A stretch of 50,709 bases of DNA, taken from Streptomyces sp. SID3343 (GTDB lineage: Bacteria > Actinomycetota > Actinomycetes > Streptomycetales > Streptomycetaceae). Position 1 is the first letter of the stretch; every line of letters begins with the position of its first letter. Below, one piece after another: positions 50,660 to 50,709 of this stretch. The stretch lies in the NCBI RefSeq assembly GCF_009865215.1, contig NZ_WWJX01000141.1:1-50709 (forward strand), written 5' to 3'. The notes under the pieces were generated by a model that was not told the origin of the DNA, did not search any database, and saw only the letters and a program-made list of their open reading frames with translations. The translations under genes and the position numbers were made by a program.

Positions 50660-50709
50660 GGCGTTGATTGTGCCCTGTTGGGGTGGGGTGCCCTTGGTGG
50701 GGCTCGGGT

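Overview
The window is very GC-rich, with strong third-position G/C bias, frequent GTG starts and ATGA/GTGA start-stop overlaps. It also carries an XRE-DUF5753/DUF397/anti-sigma-like ATPase trio, a DivIVA-motif protein and a CCA-encoding tRNA-Leu. Together these suggest a Streptomyces-like actinobacterium (Streptomycetaceae or a close relative). That placement is inference from gene content.

Region 1 (1-7171): a plus-strand operon with two BmpA-type nucleoside ABC permeases (the first cut by the window edge), a nucleoside phosphorylase, an amidohydrolase/deaminase, a sulfite-oxidase-like Mo enzyme and a flavin reductase. It converges on mtnC and mtnD of methionine salvage. Region 2 (7239-16860): an aryl-CoA operon reading salicylyl-CoA ligase, thioesterase, fused salicylyl-CoA 5-hydroxylase/oxidoreductase, nitrilase, gentisate 1,2-dioxygenase, FAH-family hydrolase and maleate isomerase. 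This implies salicylate > salicylyl-CoA > gentisyl-CoA > gentisate > ring cleavage > fumarate + pyruvate.

Region 3 (17008-25832) holds the most novel material: two minus-strand operons. One encodes an SRPBCC protein, a xanthine-dehydrogenase-like Mo subunit and a guanine deaminase. The other is a tightly overlapped set of four genes: cucumopine-synthase-like protein, FAD amine oxidase, O-carbamoyltransferase and histidine phosphatase. Each operon is preceded by a copy of the same ~95-bp element, and the second also has six tandem 14-bp repeats just before its first gene, so they may be co-regulated parts of one undescribed pathway.

Region 4 (26153-37131): a mini DivIVA-motif protein, a methyltransferase, a GlsB-type membrane protein, an orphan tail-tube-like protein, and CorA preceded by a convincing M-box (Mg2+) riboswitch and a small strong-RBS ORF. 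The XRE/DUF397/ATPase regulatory set, a TPR-like protein and several hypothetical or decayed genes follow.

Region 5 (37295-49980): a probable acquired defence island containing a complete type I restriction-modification operon (hsdR-hsdM-hsdS), a RAMA-like protein, a DUF4365 protein, several pseudogenes, an ISAzo13-like insertion sequence with 23-bp terminal repeats and a broken transposase, and a decayed large serine recombinase beside tRNA-Leu(GAG). A TetR regulator closes the window. A recurring oddity is in-frame short tandem repeats at protein ends or linkers of otherwise ordinary enzymes.
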